NCBI GenBank assembly: GCA_903970295.1
Contig: CAJCHQ010000119.1
Coordinates: 1-8,829, forward strand
Length of the DNA stretch: 8,829 bases
Direction of reading: 5' to 3'
From: Bryobacterales bacterium
GTDB lineage: Bacteria; Cyanobacteriota; Vampirovibrionia; Obscuribacterales; Obscuribacteraceae
Shown here: piece by piece, positions 1-6,362 of the stretch
Numbering within the stretch: the stretch's first letter is position 1
Layout: the number at the start of each line of letters is the position of its first letter
The notes under the pieces: model-generated
Told to the model about the DNA's origin: nothing
The model's input: the letters and a program-made list of their open reading frames with translations, nothing else
The model's database searches: none
Position numbers and translations under genes: made by a program

Positions 1-1679
1 AGAATTGAAAGCAGGTCGCTGGGATTGCGGGTCATACTGACTATATAGGTATCTAGAGCCTGCGTACCGAACCGCTTCTGGCAAGCGGCCATCGTCCGGA
101 ATACTTGGATGGTTTGATTAGTGGCATCGCTGAAATTCAAATCACGCGGAAACAAGGGACGCCGATTGAGGATCTCCTGCTTCAACCAATCACATTTTTG
201 CGCTTCGCTCAACTGCCCATAACCGCCGGCAATGAGGGCAAGAGTGCCCGTCACTTCTTCCAGGGCGGAGGCATGCCGACCGCTGTGTTGACGAAGATCC
301 AGTTTGGCCAGATGGAAACCAAAGATGTCTATGGTGGCAATCGTGCGCAACAAGCCAGTCAAACTCTCAGTGCACCCGAATTGATTAAGACTGCGGCATA
401 GAGCGACTAGATCTGCCCGCAGCTCCTGGCTGTAAGCGTAGTGATCGTTCGGTGTCGAAGACTTTTCCAAGCCAACTTGAATTGGCATCGACAATGTATT
501 TCTCAGTCTTGCCTGAATATAGAAAAGCCTTTGGCGAAAGTGTTCACGATCGTATCTGCCGGCAATTTTTTTTGCGATTGCCGGAAATATCTCGGCATCG
601 GCTTTGTTGTCATTTCGCAATTGTTCTTCAACCGGCATCCAGGTTTCTGAATGAGTGAGATCGTTGAAGAGCGATTCGAGATCTTTTAGATAGCGATTGA
701 GAATCAGATTGCGTTGATATTCCAAAGTCGCTATCGTCACTTCGGGCGTAACAAATGGATTGCCATCACGATCGCCGCCAATCCACGAACCAAAAGTAAT
801 AAAATGCATCGGCGTGGCTTTTTCAGTTAAAGCTCTTAAGCAGCTGTTATCGATTGCCAGCTGCTTTTCTCGCTCTTCCTCGAGGTCTTCATTGCCAATT
901 TCGGCTTGAGAAGCAGTATCGGCAGGTGCTTTGCCGTCGAGAATCTGAGTCATTTCGCATAATTGCTGGTGCACATCGAGCGTGGCATCGATGACAACAT
1001 GATCGAAGTGATACAGTCCATAACGCACTTCATCCATCACATCAGGCTTGAAGTGAATGATGTGATCGGCCAGCCAGAGAGATTCGACCACACCCAAGAT
1101 CGCTTTATCGATTGATTTCTTCTCTCTGATGCCCAGCGGCGGATGGTCGCGACGATAAAGATAACGGGCGATTTCGAGCTGTTTAAGCAGCACCGTCCGC
1201 CTCGTAATTTCAGTCGGATGGGCCGTGAACACAACTTCGATATCCAGCTGCATCAGTACATCGACGATTTTTCGAGTGGAAACGCCGCTGGCAATCAGCC
1301 GATCCACAGACGCCGGCAATGAATCCGGTGGTGTGGTGCCGGCATGTTTTTCTTCATTGAGAGCCCGGCGCCGCAAGCGATGGTTTTGTTCGGCGATGTT
1401 AATGAGGTCGAAATAAGTTACGAATGATTTGATAATCTTTACAGACGTCTCCAAATCTAAGGTTTCAGCAAACTCCAAAATCGGCGCAATATCGTCTATT
1501 TCACCTGCATGAAGTGCGCGAAAGAACTTTCTGAATTGTTCGACATAATCAAAAATCTCATGACCTTCGAAGCGCTTGATCGTAGTACCCAAGATCGCGC
1601 CCAGTTCACGAACATCGTCTCGTAATGGCTTCAGCCGGCTGTCATCTTCAAGGGAGAATTTTGGTAAAGACTTTGTCAT
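1..1679 (-). CDS. ppc: Phosphoenolpyruvate carboxylase, N-terminal 559 residues (3' end outside window)
   Basis: This enzyme carboxylates phosphoenolpyruvate with bicarbonate to give oxaloacetate, the cytosolic anaplerotic entry to the TCA cycle. The frame is open from an ATG at 1679 to the left edge. Visible family signatures are TAHPTEITRRT, with the catalytic His at residue 154 (equivalent to E. coli His138), GGDRDGNPF near residues 301-309, LDLRQHSGRH with Arg463, and YIVSMTRNPSDLL at the edge. The C-terminal part, with the GYSDSxKD and FHGRGG active-site loops and the QNTG end, lies outside, so those residues cannot be checked. The E. coli enzyme has 883 residues. The His signature sits about 16 residues later here, and the gap widens further on, which suggests a longer, cyanobacteria-like form. 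The start is fixed by an in-frame TAG at 1698-1700 with no other ATG between. No clear Shine-Dalgarno is seen. It is divergent from the penicillin-binding protein gene. No frameshift was found when the whole frame was translated. Confidence 0.96.
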   Translation of the reverse strand, partial: MTKSLPKFSLEDDSRLKPLRDDVRELGAILGTTIKRFEGHEIFDYVEQFRKFFRALHAGEIDDIAPILEFAETLDLETSVKIIKSFVTYFDLINIAEQNHRLRRRALNEEKHAGTTPPDSLPASVDRLIASGVSTRKIVDVLMQLDIEVVFTAHPTEITRRTVLLKQLEIARYLYRRDHPPLGIREKKSIDKAILGVVESLWLADHIIHFKPDVMDEVRYGLYHFDHVVIDATLDVHQQLCEMTQILDGKAPADTASQAEIGNEDLEEEREKQLAIDNSCLRALTEKATPMHFITFGSWIGGDRDGNPFVTPEVTIATLEYQRNLILNRYLKDLESLFNDLTHSETWMPVEEQLRNDNKADAEIFPAIAKKIAGRYDREHFRQRLFYIQARLRNTLSMPIQVGLEKSSTPNDHYAYSQELRADLVALCRSLNQFGCTESLTGLLRTIATIDIFGFHLAKLDLRQHSGRHASALEEVTGTLALIAGGYGQLSEAQKCDWLKQEILNRRPLFPRDLNFSDATNQTIQVFRTMAACQKRFGTQALDTYIVSMTRNPSDLLSI

Positions 1680-1735
1680 TGGTAATGCTGTATTTGTCTA
1701 AGGTTCGCTCTGGAGAGCAATATTTCATCTAAAGT
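1680..1735. promoter_or_regulatory. Short divergent intergenic region between ppc and the PBP gene
   Basis: These 56 bp must hold, or overlap with, the 5' signals of two divergent genes. No convincing -35/-10 pair is seen on either strand, so the promoters may extend into the coding starts or use a non-consensus form. The region contains an inverted repeat, GCTCTGGAGAGC, at 1707-1718 (5-bp arms, 2-bp centre), placed where an operator could affect both directions. The GGAG inside it lies 20 nt from the PBP ATG, too far for a normal ribosome binding site. Confidence 0.35.
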
Positions 1736-4060
1736 ATGTTCGGACCGACGGGCCAAAACAATGGTAGCAAACCGAAACGCAAAGAATCGAGTTTATCCTC
1801 CGTCAGGGAAACCTACAACCGACTGGCTCGTCAACCCGTCAGGGTCGACCTCGAACCGGACACAGGCCCAAGCATGATGACTGCCCGCCGAGCTAAAACT
1901 AACAGTACTAAAAGGTCCGGTCTGAAAAGCGGGCTATTTTGGCTAGCAGTCAGCACTGTGATCGTCATGACGATTATGCTTATAGTCGTAGTCATCTACG
2001 CCACACCGGGCTGGGGCGGGCCGACGTTACCCGAAACTACTGCCGGATTGCAGGTGTTCGATCGGAATAACGAGCTGATTGCAATCATGTTCGAAGATCG
2101 CGACACCTATCCGTTGCCGATCGCTAAAATCTCGAAGCGTTTGCAGCAAGCTTTGATCACAGCTGAGGATCGAAATTTCTACGAACATCATGGTGTCAAT
2201 CCTGCAAGTGTCGTTCGTGCTTTCTTCGCCAATGTGCAAGCCGGGCATAACGTGCAGGGCGGCTCGACTTTGACCCAGCAGTTGGTGAAAAATCTCTATT
2301 TCCCCAAGGTGCCTCGCACACTATGGGTCAAAGTGCGGGAAGCTGTCATTGCTGTCGAATTGGAGATGAAATACTCGAAGGAACAGATTCTCGAAGGTTA
2401 TTTGAACTATGTCTATTTCGGCAAAGGTAGTTTCGGTGTCGAAAGAGCCGCCGAGAAATTTTTTGGCAAGCCTGCTGCCAAGTTGAGTCTGGCGGAAGCT
2501 GCTTATCTAGCCGGTCTGGTTAATGCTCCATCAGAATTAAGCGCGAACGAGCACCACCAAGCCGCCATCGCTCGGCAGCAAGAAATTCTCTCCAATATGG
2601 AGAAACTAAAATATGCCAGCGCGCAGGATGTCGCACGGGCAAAGAAACAAGTGCTGGTTTTCAAAACTGAGCCGACCGTTCGCGAGAGCGCCGGTTACTA
2701 CCTGGCTTACGTGGTCAAGCTTTTGCAAACCAGGTACACGCCTCATCAACTGTGGCACGAAGGACTGCATGTCTACACTACGCTCGATCCGGCTTCACAA
2801 TTGGCTGCAGATCGAGCGCTAAGCCATGGCATCAAAGCAGCACCGCGCGGAGTGTCGCAAGGCGCGCTCGTGTGCTTGAATGTTGCAGACGACACAGTTT
2901 TGGCTATGACCGGCGGCGCCGGGCCCTATGCCGAGAGTCCCTGGGATCGAGCCACCAGTGCGCATACCGCCGGGTCTTCATTCAAACCTTTCGTATATCT
3001 GGCCGGAATCCGAACCGGTATACTGCGCCCGCAGACAGTGCTCGACGATACTCCATTGAGTATTCAAACTGGATTCAATCAGGTTTGGACGCCGAAAGAT
3101 TTTGACGGACAATTCATGGGACCTTTGGGTGTTCGCAAGGCGTTGACACTGTCGCGCAACATCTGTGCCGTAAGAGCAGCTCAGGCGATCGGTGTCCAAC
3201 CAATCATTTATACGGCAGTCGACGCCGGCATCAGAAGTAAATTGGATGCGACTCTGGCTTTATCACTTGGCTGTTCGGCTGTGACTCCGCTCGAGATGGC
3301 TAATGCATACGGCACTCTGGCCCGACGCGGCATCTACATGGAACCGCTATTCGTTCGTCAGGTGACGACCAAGGACATGCGCACAGTGGAGTTGCATCAG
3401 CCCTCGATGAGAAGAGTGTTCGATCAGGAGCCTGTTTTTCAGCTTGTAGACATGATGCAAGACGTGGTTAAATTCGGCACCGGCAAAGGTGCAGCCCTGG
3501 GCAATCGTCCGGTTGCCGGAAAAACTGGCACCGCTGATGGTGCAAGAGATGTGTGGTTCGTTGGTTTCACTCCCGACACTGTCGTTGCCGTCTGGGGCGG
3601 AAACGACAGCTCCATGGCCGTGCCGGGCAACAGTGTCAGCGGCGGCAGCGTCGCCGCCGGCATCTGGAAGTCCTTCATGCGCCAATATTATGCAGCCCAT
3701 TCGATTGCGCCAGCCTTTTTTCCGGCCCCAGCGGCGCCATTCTTGCACGATAACGAATTGGCGGCTCTTTATGAGACACCGCCTCAAGTCGAGATGCAAG
3801 GGCAGGCGGCACCGCCCAATCAGGTGGTCGTCGGTCCAAACGGTCAGTTGATGTCGGTGCCAGCTGCTGCTCCCGCGCCCGGCGCCTTCGGTCAAGTACC
3901 GCCGCTTGCTCCAGACCGTCATCAGCACAGGGTCTTCGACAACCAGAACCAAGGCGAAAACAGCGATTTTAGTGCCGCCAACAATTCGTCCGACAGTTCA
4001 GGCGGTAAGCGACCTGGGAAGATCGGCAGATTCTTCAAAAAGCTGTTCGGGTCGGACTAA
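1736..4060 (+). CDS. Class A penicillin-binding protein (bifunctional transglycosylase/transpeptidase, PBP1A-like)
   Basis: This inner-membrane enzyme polymerises lipid II into glycan strands and cross-links their peptides in the periplasm. Layout of the 774 residues: a basic cytoplasmic tail (1-65); one membrane anchor (about 66-88); a GT51 glycosyltransferase domain with EDRNFYEHHG (catalytic Glu144), QGGSTLTQQLVKN (174-186), REAVIAVELE (201-210) and ILEGYLNYVYFGKG (218-231); and a transpeptidase domain with the three penicillin-binding motifs SSFK (Ser414, Lys417), SRN (473-475) and KTGT (596-599). All catalytic motifs are intact, so both activities are expected. The C-terminus from about 655 is a Pro/Ala-rich linker, then a Ser/Asn/acidic stretch, then a basic amphipathic end (GRFFKKLFGSD). 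The length is within the family range. The start is the least certain point: there is no good Shine-Dalgarno, and Met47/Met48 would still leave the membrane anchor intact. It is transcribed alone, divergent from ppc. Confidence 0.97.
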   Translation: MFGPTGQNNGSKPKRKESSLSSVRETYNRLARQPVRVDLEPDTGPSMMTARRAKTNSTKRSGLKSGLFWLAVSTVIVMTIMLIVVVIYATPGWGGPTLPETTAGLQVFDRNNELIAIMFEDRDTYPLPIAKISKRLQQALITAEDRNFYEHHGVNPASVVRAFFANVQAGHNVQGGSTLTQQLVKNLYFPKVPRTLWVKVREAVIAVELEMKYSKEQILEGYLNYVYFGKGSFGVERAAEKFFGKPAAKLSLAEAAYLAGLVNAPSELSANEHHQAAIARQQEILSNMEKLKYASAQDVARAKKQVLVFKTEPTVRESAGYYLAYVVKLLQTRYTPHQLWHEGLHVYTTLDPASQLAADRALSHGIKAAPRGVSQGALVCLNVADDTVLAMTGGAGPYAESPWDRATSAHTAGSSFKPFVYLAGIRTGILRPQTVLDDTPLSIQTGFNQVWTPKDFDGQFMGPLGVRKALTLSRNICAVRAAQAIGVQPIIYTAVDAGIRSKLDATLALSLGCSAVTPLEMANAYGTLARRGIYMEPLFVRQVTTKDMRTVELHQPSMRRVFDQEPVFQLVDMMQDVVKFGTGKGAALGNRPVAGKTGTADGARDVWFVGFTPDTVVAVWGGNDSSMAVPGNSVSGGSVAAGIWKSFMRQYYAAHSIAPAFFPAPAAPFLHDNELAALYETPPQVEMQGQAAPPNQVVVGPNGQLMSVPAAAPAPGAFGQVPPLAPDRHQHRVFDNQNQGENSDFSAANNSSDSSGGKRPGKIGRFFKKLFGSD

Positions 4061-4402
4061 TCAGACAGTAGAGGTGGCACAATTATCGAGCCATCTTGAA
4101 AAAGATTGGGTGCCCCCTCAAACGCTAACTTTGAACCTGTCATTGCCATCTGCACTGATTTTTGACCAAATGCAGCATGACGAGTTTCGTCGAGCGGTCC
4201 GGCATTGCGACCGGCATGGTTTTCGACGGCGCTATTTTCGCCCGAATCTTGAATAGGCGATGTTTGGACCGAATGTGAATGATCGAAGGCAAGAGTCATG
4301 GGGTGTTGCGAGGTCCTGGTAAGCCACGTCCATTCTGCGTCTGAAAGCCCCGCATGTCAAGACAATTAATTTTGCTGCCATATCAGGGGGCGGCCATGCC
4401 GT
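4061..4402. other. Intergenic region without a convincing gene
   Basis: The PBP gene (plus) and the thioesterase gene (minus) converge on these 342 bp. Just after the PBP stop there is a possible stem-loop: GGTGGCAC at 4073-4080 can pair with GTGCCCCC at 4110-4117 (7 of 8 pairs). Inside it, ATCTT (4093-4097) pairs with AAGAT (4102-4106) around a GAAA loop. No T-run follows, so it is not a classical intrinsic terminator. An 80-codon minus-strand ORF (4057-4299) covers much of the region. It lacks a ribosome binding site and any recognisable motif, and it is not called as a gene. Confidence 0.5.
4332..4360 (-). promoter_or_regulatory. Sigma-70-like promoter match, function unknown
   Basis: On the minus strand a perfect TTGACA (4360-4355) is followed after exactly 17 nt by CAGAAT (4337-4332), which matches the -10 consensus at 4 of 6 positions. 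Transcription would start near 4325 and run leftwards, antisense to the end of the PBP gene. It could serve the unproven 80-codon ORF at 4057-4299 or make an antisense RNA. A chance match in a region of this size is possible. Confidence 0.3.
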
Positions 4403-4858
4403 TCAATTCCCTTGTGAGTTTGATTGGGGCGGAGGGGGATAAAGTATCATTTGCGTACATCGAAATAGCGTGATCACACGCCCGCTTGCCTCGTCAGTGA
4501 CTTGAGCATCCCACACTTGAGTCGACTTGCCGCCGTGAACGAGCCTGGCTTCGCAAAGTATGGTGCCACTACGAGCGGTGCCGATGAAATTGCTTTTCAA
4601 TTCGATTGTTGTAAACCCTTCTCCACCATCGGGCATGTTGGCAATGGCGCCATAACCACAAGTGGTATCAGCGAGGGCGACCGCCGAAGCAGCATGAAGA
4701 TAACCGTTTGGCGCCAGATGTTCTGGTTTTAAAATCAGTAGGCTCGTCACCTTGCCGCTCTCAACCCCAGTCATTTTTATGCCCAATAATCCTGGCAGAC
4801 GCTCTGCACTGCGCGCATTTAACTGTTCGAGCGTAGCGGTAACCGGTTTGCTTTTCAT
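4403..4858 (-). CDS. PaaI-family hotdog-fold thioesterase
   Basis: A 151-residue single-domain protein of the hotdog thioesterase superfamily, whose members hydrolyse acyl- or aryl-CoA thioesters in the cytosol, usually as tetramers. The first half has the active-site stretch NGYLHAASAVALADTT (residues 51-66), with His55 and the acidic Asp64 at the usual catalytic place on the central helix. The second half has GFTTIELKSNFIG, then CEARLVHGGKSTQVWDAQV, the usual beta strands of the fold. The common HGG is HAA here. The start is the ATG at 4858: AGGAA at 4870-4866 lies 7 nt upstream of it, whereas the in-frame TTG at 4864 is only 1 nt from that site. The tail after the fold (YPPPPQSNSQGN) is Pro-rich and probably disordered. 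The substrate cannot be told from sequence. It stands alone, about 186 bp from the exported-protein pair upstream. Confidence 0.9.
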   Translation of the reverse strand: MKSKPVTATLEQLNARSAERLPGLLGIKMTGVESGKVTSLLILKPEHLAPNGYLHAASAVALADTTCGYGAIANMPDGGEGFTTIELKSNFIGTARSGTILCEARLVHGGKSTQVWDAQVTDEASGRVITLFRCTQMILYPPPPQSNSQGN

Positions 4859-4884
4859 GATCAATTTCCTGACTTGCCATTAAC

Positions 4885-4921
4885 GGCAGCGGTGCCACCA
4901 TTTCTAGCGGAAATCGCTGCC
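4885..4921 (-). promoter_or_regulatory. Bulged hairpin in the 5' leader of the thioesterase gene
   Basis: Perfect 7-bp arms GGCAGCG (4885-4891) and CGCTGCC (4915-4921) enclose a second perfect 5-bp stem, ATTTC (4900-4904) with GAAAT (4910-4914), around a 5-nt loop. The two stems are continuous on one side and separated by an 8-nt bulge on the other. The structure ends 27 nt before the thioesterase ATG, so it would lie in the mRNA leader if transcription starts further upstream. No known riboswitch class is recognised. Confidence 0.35.
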
Positions 4922-4985
4922 ACTCTGTGACAAAAGTGTACACCGCCGACTGCGCATGCAGGTGAAGAAATTTAGCCGGGCTGCA

Positions 4986-5022
4986 AATGACCAGAGCCGT
5001 TAATTAGGCGTCTCTGGTCATT
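4986..5022 (-). terminator. Hairpin after the small exported-protein unit, possible terminator
   Basis: A perfect 11-bp inverted repeat, AATGACCAGAG (4986-4996) and CTCTGGTCATT (5012-5022), with a 15-nt loop. It starts 22 bp after the stop codon of the 125-residue exported protein. Only three T residues end the minus-strand arm, so it is a weak intrinsic terminator at best. A 3' mRNA-stabilising role is an alternative. Confidence 0.5.
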
Positions 5023-5044
5023 GATTCGAGTGTCGGTGATTCAC

Positions 5045-5422
5045 TTACTTATGGTTCGCCGAAGCATGCAGCGAGTGAGAGCCCCACTTGTAGCGAGTTA
5101 CTTTAGGTGAAGGCACATGCCCGCTGCTTGCCTGGTGTGGGGCTGCGTTGGTCACCTTGCTGCCGGCACTTTGTTGAGGGTCTTGTTCGTCAGGATGCTC
5201 GACTTTCACTACACCGTTCGGGGCGCGATTTTGAGTTGATTTTCCTGCATACACATTCGACACGTCCGAGGGCTTGGGTATCACAGCTCCATTCTGACTC
5301 GCATACTCTGGCAATGGCACACTTTGCATCGGTGACTCGCTGCCAGCGAAACTAGTGACTGGCAAAAATGCAATGGCAAAGGTGGCAGCCAGAGCAGCTG
5401 AAGTTACATTAGATAAATTCAT
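5045..5422 (-). CDS. Small exported protein of unknown function (GHxPxxKVT motif), second gene of a pair
   Basis: 125 residues, family not recognised. The N-terminus (MNLSNVTSAALAATFAIAFL) followed by PVTSFA is a Sec signal peptide, with likely cleavage after Ala26. The mature chain of about 99 residues is rich in Ser, Pro, Asn and Gln, has no membrane segment and no Cys, and is probably disordered. Its end is rich in His and Lys. KVTN occurs at 89-92, and the motif GHVPSPKVTRY at 101-111, close to the C-terminus, is shared with the upstream gene product (GHTPTAKVTNY). The start is well supported: a strong AAGGGGGAG Shine-Dalgarno lies just upstream of the ATG. The gap to the upstream gene is 14 bp and is essentially that ribosome binding site, so the two are almost certainly one transcript. 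A hairpin follows the stop. Confidence 0.75.
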   Translation of the reverse strand: MNLSNVTSAALAATFAIAFLPVTSFAGSESPMQSVPLPEYASQNGAVIPKPSDVSNVYAGKSTQNRAPNGVVKVEHPDEQDPQQSAGSKVTNAAPHQASSGHVPSPKVTRYKWGSHSLHASANHK

Positions 5423-5436
5423 CAGTCTCCCCCTTG

Positions 5437-5865
5437 CTACTTTGTGCGTGCGGCTTGTTGGATGGTATTAACCATGTAGCCGCGCCGATAATTGGAAACG
5501 CGAGCCCGAGGATGCGAGCTATAATTCGTCACCTTCGCCGTCGGCGTATGTCCAGCGCTTTTGTTTCTAGCTGCAGCTTGAGCGTCGATTAAGGCTTGTG
5601 ACCCCGCCAGGCGGGATACGTTGTCGGCTCGTGGTCTGCCCGCTTCGACGGTCGACTGTGATTCGCTTGAATGAACAGCTTCACTGGACGGACGATTCTG
5701 GGCTTCACGATTGTTTTGAGTGCCGGCGAAACTTTCCTGTTTGTTGGAAGCGCCCGACTCGCCCGAAGCCTCGAGTGACGCCTCGCTGTCCGCCAGGCAA
5801 GCCAGCGGTGCAAGTGAGATCAGTGCCAAGGTTACAGCCACTGAGAGCTTGTTGATAGTGCGCAT
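5437..5865 (-). CDS. Small exported protein of unknown function (GHxPxxKVT motif), first gene of a pair
   Basis: 142 residues, family not recognised. The signal peptide is MRTINKLSVAVTLALISLAP plus LACLA, with likely cleavage after Ala25. The single Cys23 is not in a good lipobox (PLAC), so a lipoprotein is unlikely. The mature part begins Ser/Glu-rich and acidic (about 26-72) and becomes basic towards the C-terminus. GHTPTAKVTNY (105-115) matches GHVPSPKVTRY in the downstream protein. A second half-copy, ARVSNYRRGY (121-130), follows at once, so [KR]V[ST]NY is repeated inside the protein. The start is the ATG at 5865: GAGGAA lies 6 nt upstream of it, while the in-frame TTG at 5871 touches that site. 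The two genes look like diverged duplicates kept in one operon. Cell-surface or matrix roles are possible, but nothing here shows one. Confidence 0.75.
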   Translation of the reverse strand: MRTINKLSVAVTLALISLAPLACLADSEASLEASGESGASNKQESFAGTQNNREAQNRPSSEAVHSSESQSTVEAGRPRADNVSRLAGSQALIDAQAAARNKSAGHTPTAKVTNYSSHPRARVSNYRRGYMVNTIQQAARTK

Positions 5866-5989
5866 TTTCAATTCCTCTATTATCTTTGACTTTAACTAAA
5901 TCAGATGAGTTGCCTCTTCAATTTCTATCGAGATAGGCGATCCGTGACTGTGATAGAAGCAAAAACTCAAGAAAGGTTGCCGATTAGCT

Positions 5990-6184
5990 CTAGGCCGTTG
6001 CCTGGCGGTTGTATCCGCGATTTAGACTTTCCAGACTACCGGTCACGATACTCACGAACAGCAAAATTAAACCAGCAAAGATGGCAGGCACCCATCCGTG
6101 TACCGACAAGAAGCCGGGCATGAAATCAGCGATCCATACAGTCTTTTCTGAAAGTGGCGCCGCTGTCAGCTCTAGAAATCTCAA
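5990..6184 (-). CDS. Possible small single-span membrane protein (doubtful)
   Basis: A frame of 64 codons from a TTG at 6184, or 43 codons from the ATG at 6121. It contains one clear hydrophobic segment, WVPAIFAGLILLFVSIVTGSL, preceded by FMPGFLSVHG and followed by a polar end (NRGYNRQATA). That is the shape of a small inner-membrane protein. Neither start has a Shine-Dalgarno, and the frame stays open upstream to a stop at 6227-6229 without any ATG, so it may be the remnant of a longer gene or a chance ORF. It lies 124 bp upstream of the exported-protein pair on the same strand. Confidence 0.25.
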   Translation of the reverse strand: MRFLELTAAPLSEKTVWIADFMPGFLSVHGWVPAIFAGLILLFVSIVTGSLESLNRGYNRQATA

Positions 6185-6362
6185 AACGATTGTTTGATTA
6201 ACGTTCGCGAAGATTGACTGGTACTCTTAGCAGTTTAGGGAACTCTTCAGTAGTGCTGCCGTCTCAACCCATCTGGCTGGAGTTTCTTGTGGCAGTGGAG
6301 TGCCCAGTTTTGCCTGGAACGTCCAACAAGAGAAGTCCCCAGATCAATTAAGGAGAATGTGA
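6185..6362 (+). promoter_or_regulatory. Upstream region and ribosome binding site of the repeat protein gene
   Basis: AAGGAG (6350-6355) lies 7 nt before the ATG at 6363, an optimal Shine-Dalgarno that fixes the start. A TTGACT at 6214-6219 resembles a -35 element, but no acceptable -10 follows at 16-18 nt, so no promoter is called. Nothing else is recognised in these 178 bp. Confidence 0.5.

Noticed and set aside
105..1416. Several short ORFs on both strands at the left end
   Set aside because: They are other-frame shadows of ppc, which was translated without interruption from 1679 to the edge with all expected family motifs.
3347..3952. 201-codon minus-strand ORF antisense to the PBP C-terminal region
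   Set aside because: It is fully inside the PBP gene, whose catalytic motifs prove the plus frame. The product shows no known family pattern, and no ribosome binding site was seen.
4073..4117. Stem-loop just after the PBP stop as a terminator
   Set aside because: The arms pair well but no T-run follows (CTCAAACG), and the loop is large, so it was not called as an intrinsic terminator.
4057..4299. 80-codon minus-strand ORF between the PBP and thioesterase genes
   Set aside because: It has an ATG but no Shine-Dalgarno, no recognisable motif, signal peptide or membrane segment, and it ends over the PBP stop codon. The promoter-like match upstream is kept as a finding only.
4761..4943. 60-codon minus-strand ORF overlapping the thioesterase start
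   Set aside because: It runs out of frame into the thioesterase gene, lacks a ribosome binding site, and encodes no recognisable protein.
5437..5865. Lipoprotein reading of the 142-residue exported protein through Cys23
   Set aside because: The residues before the Cys (A-P-L-A-C) do not fit a lipobox well, and a normal signal peptidase I site (CLA before Asp26) follows immediately.
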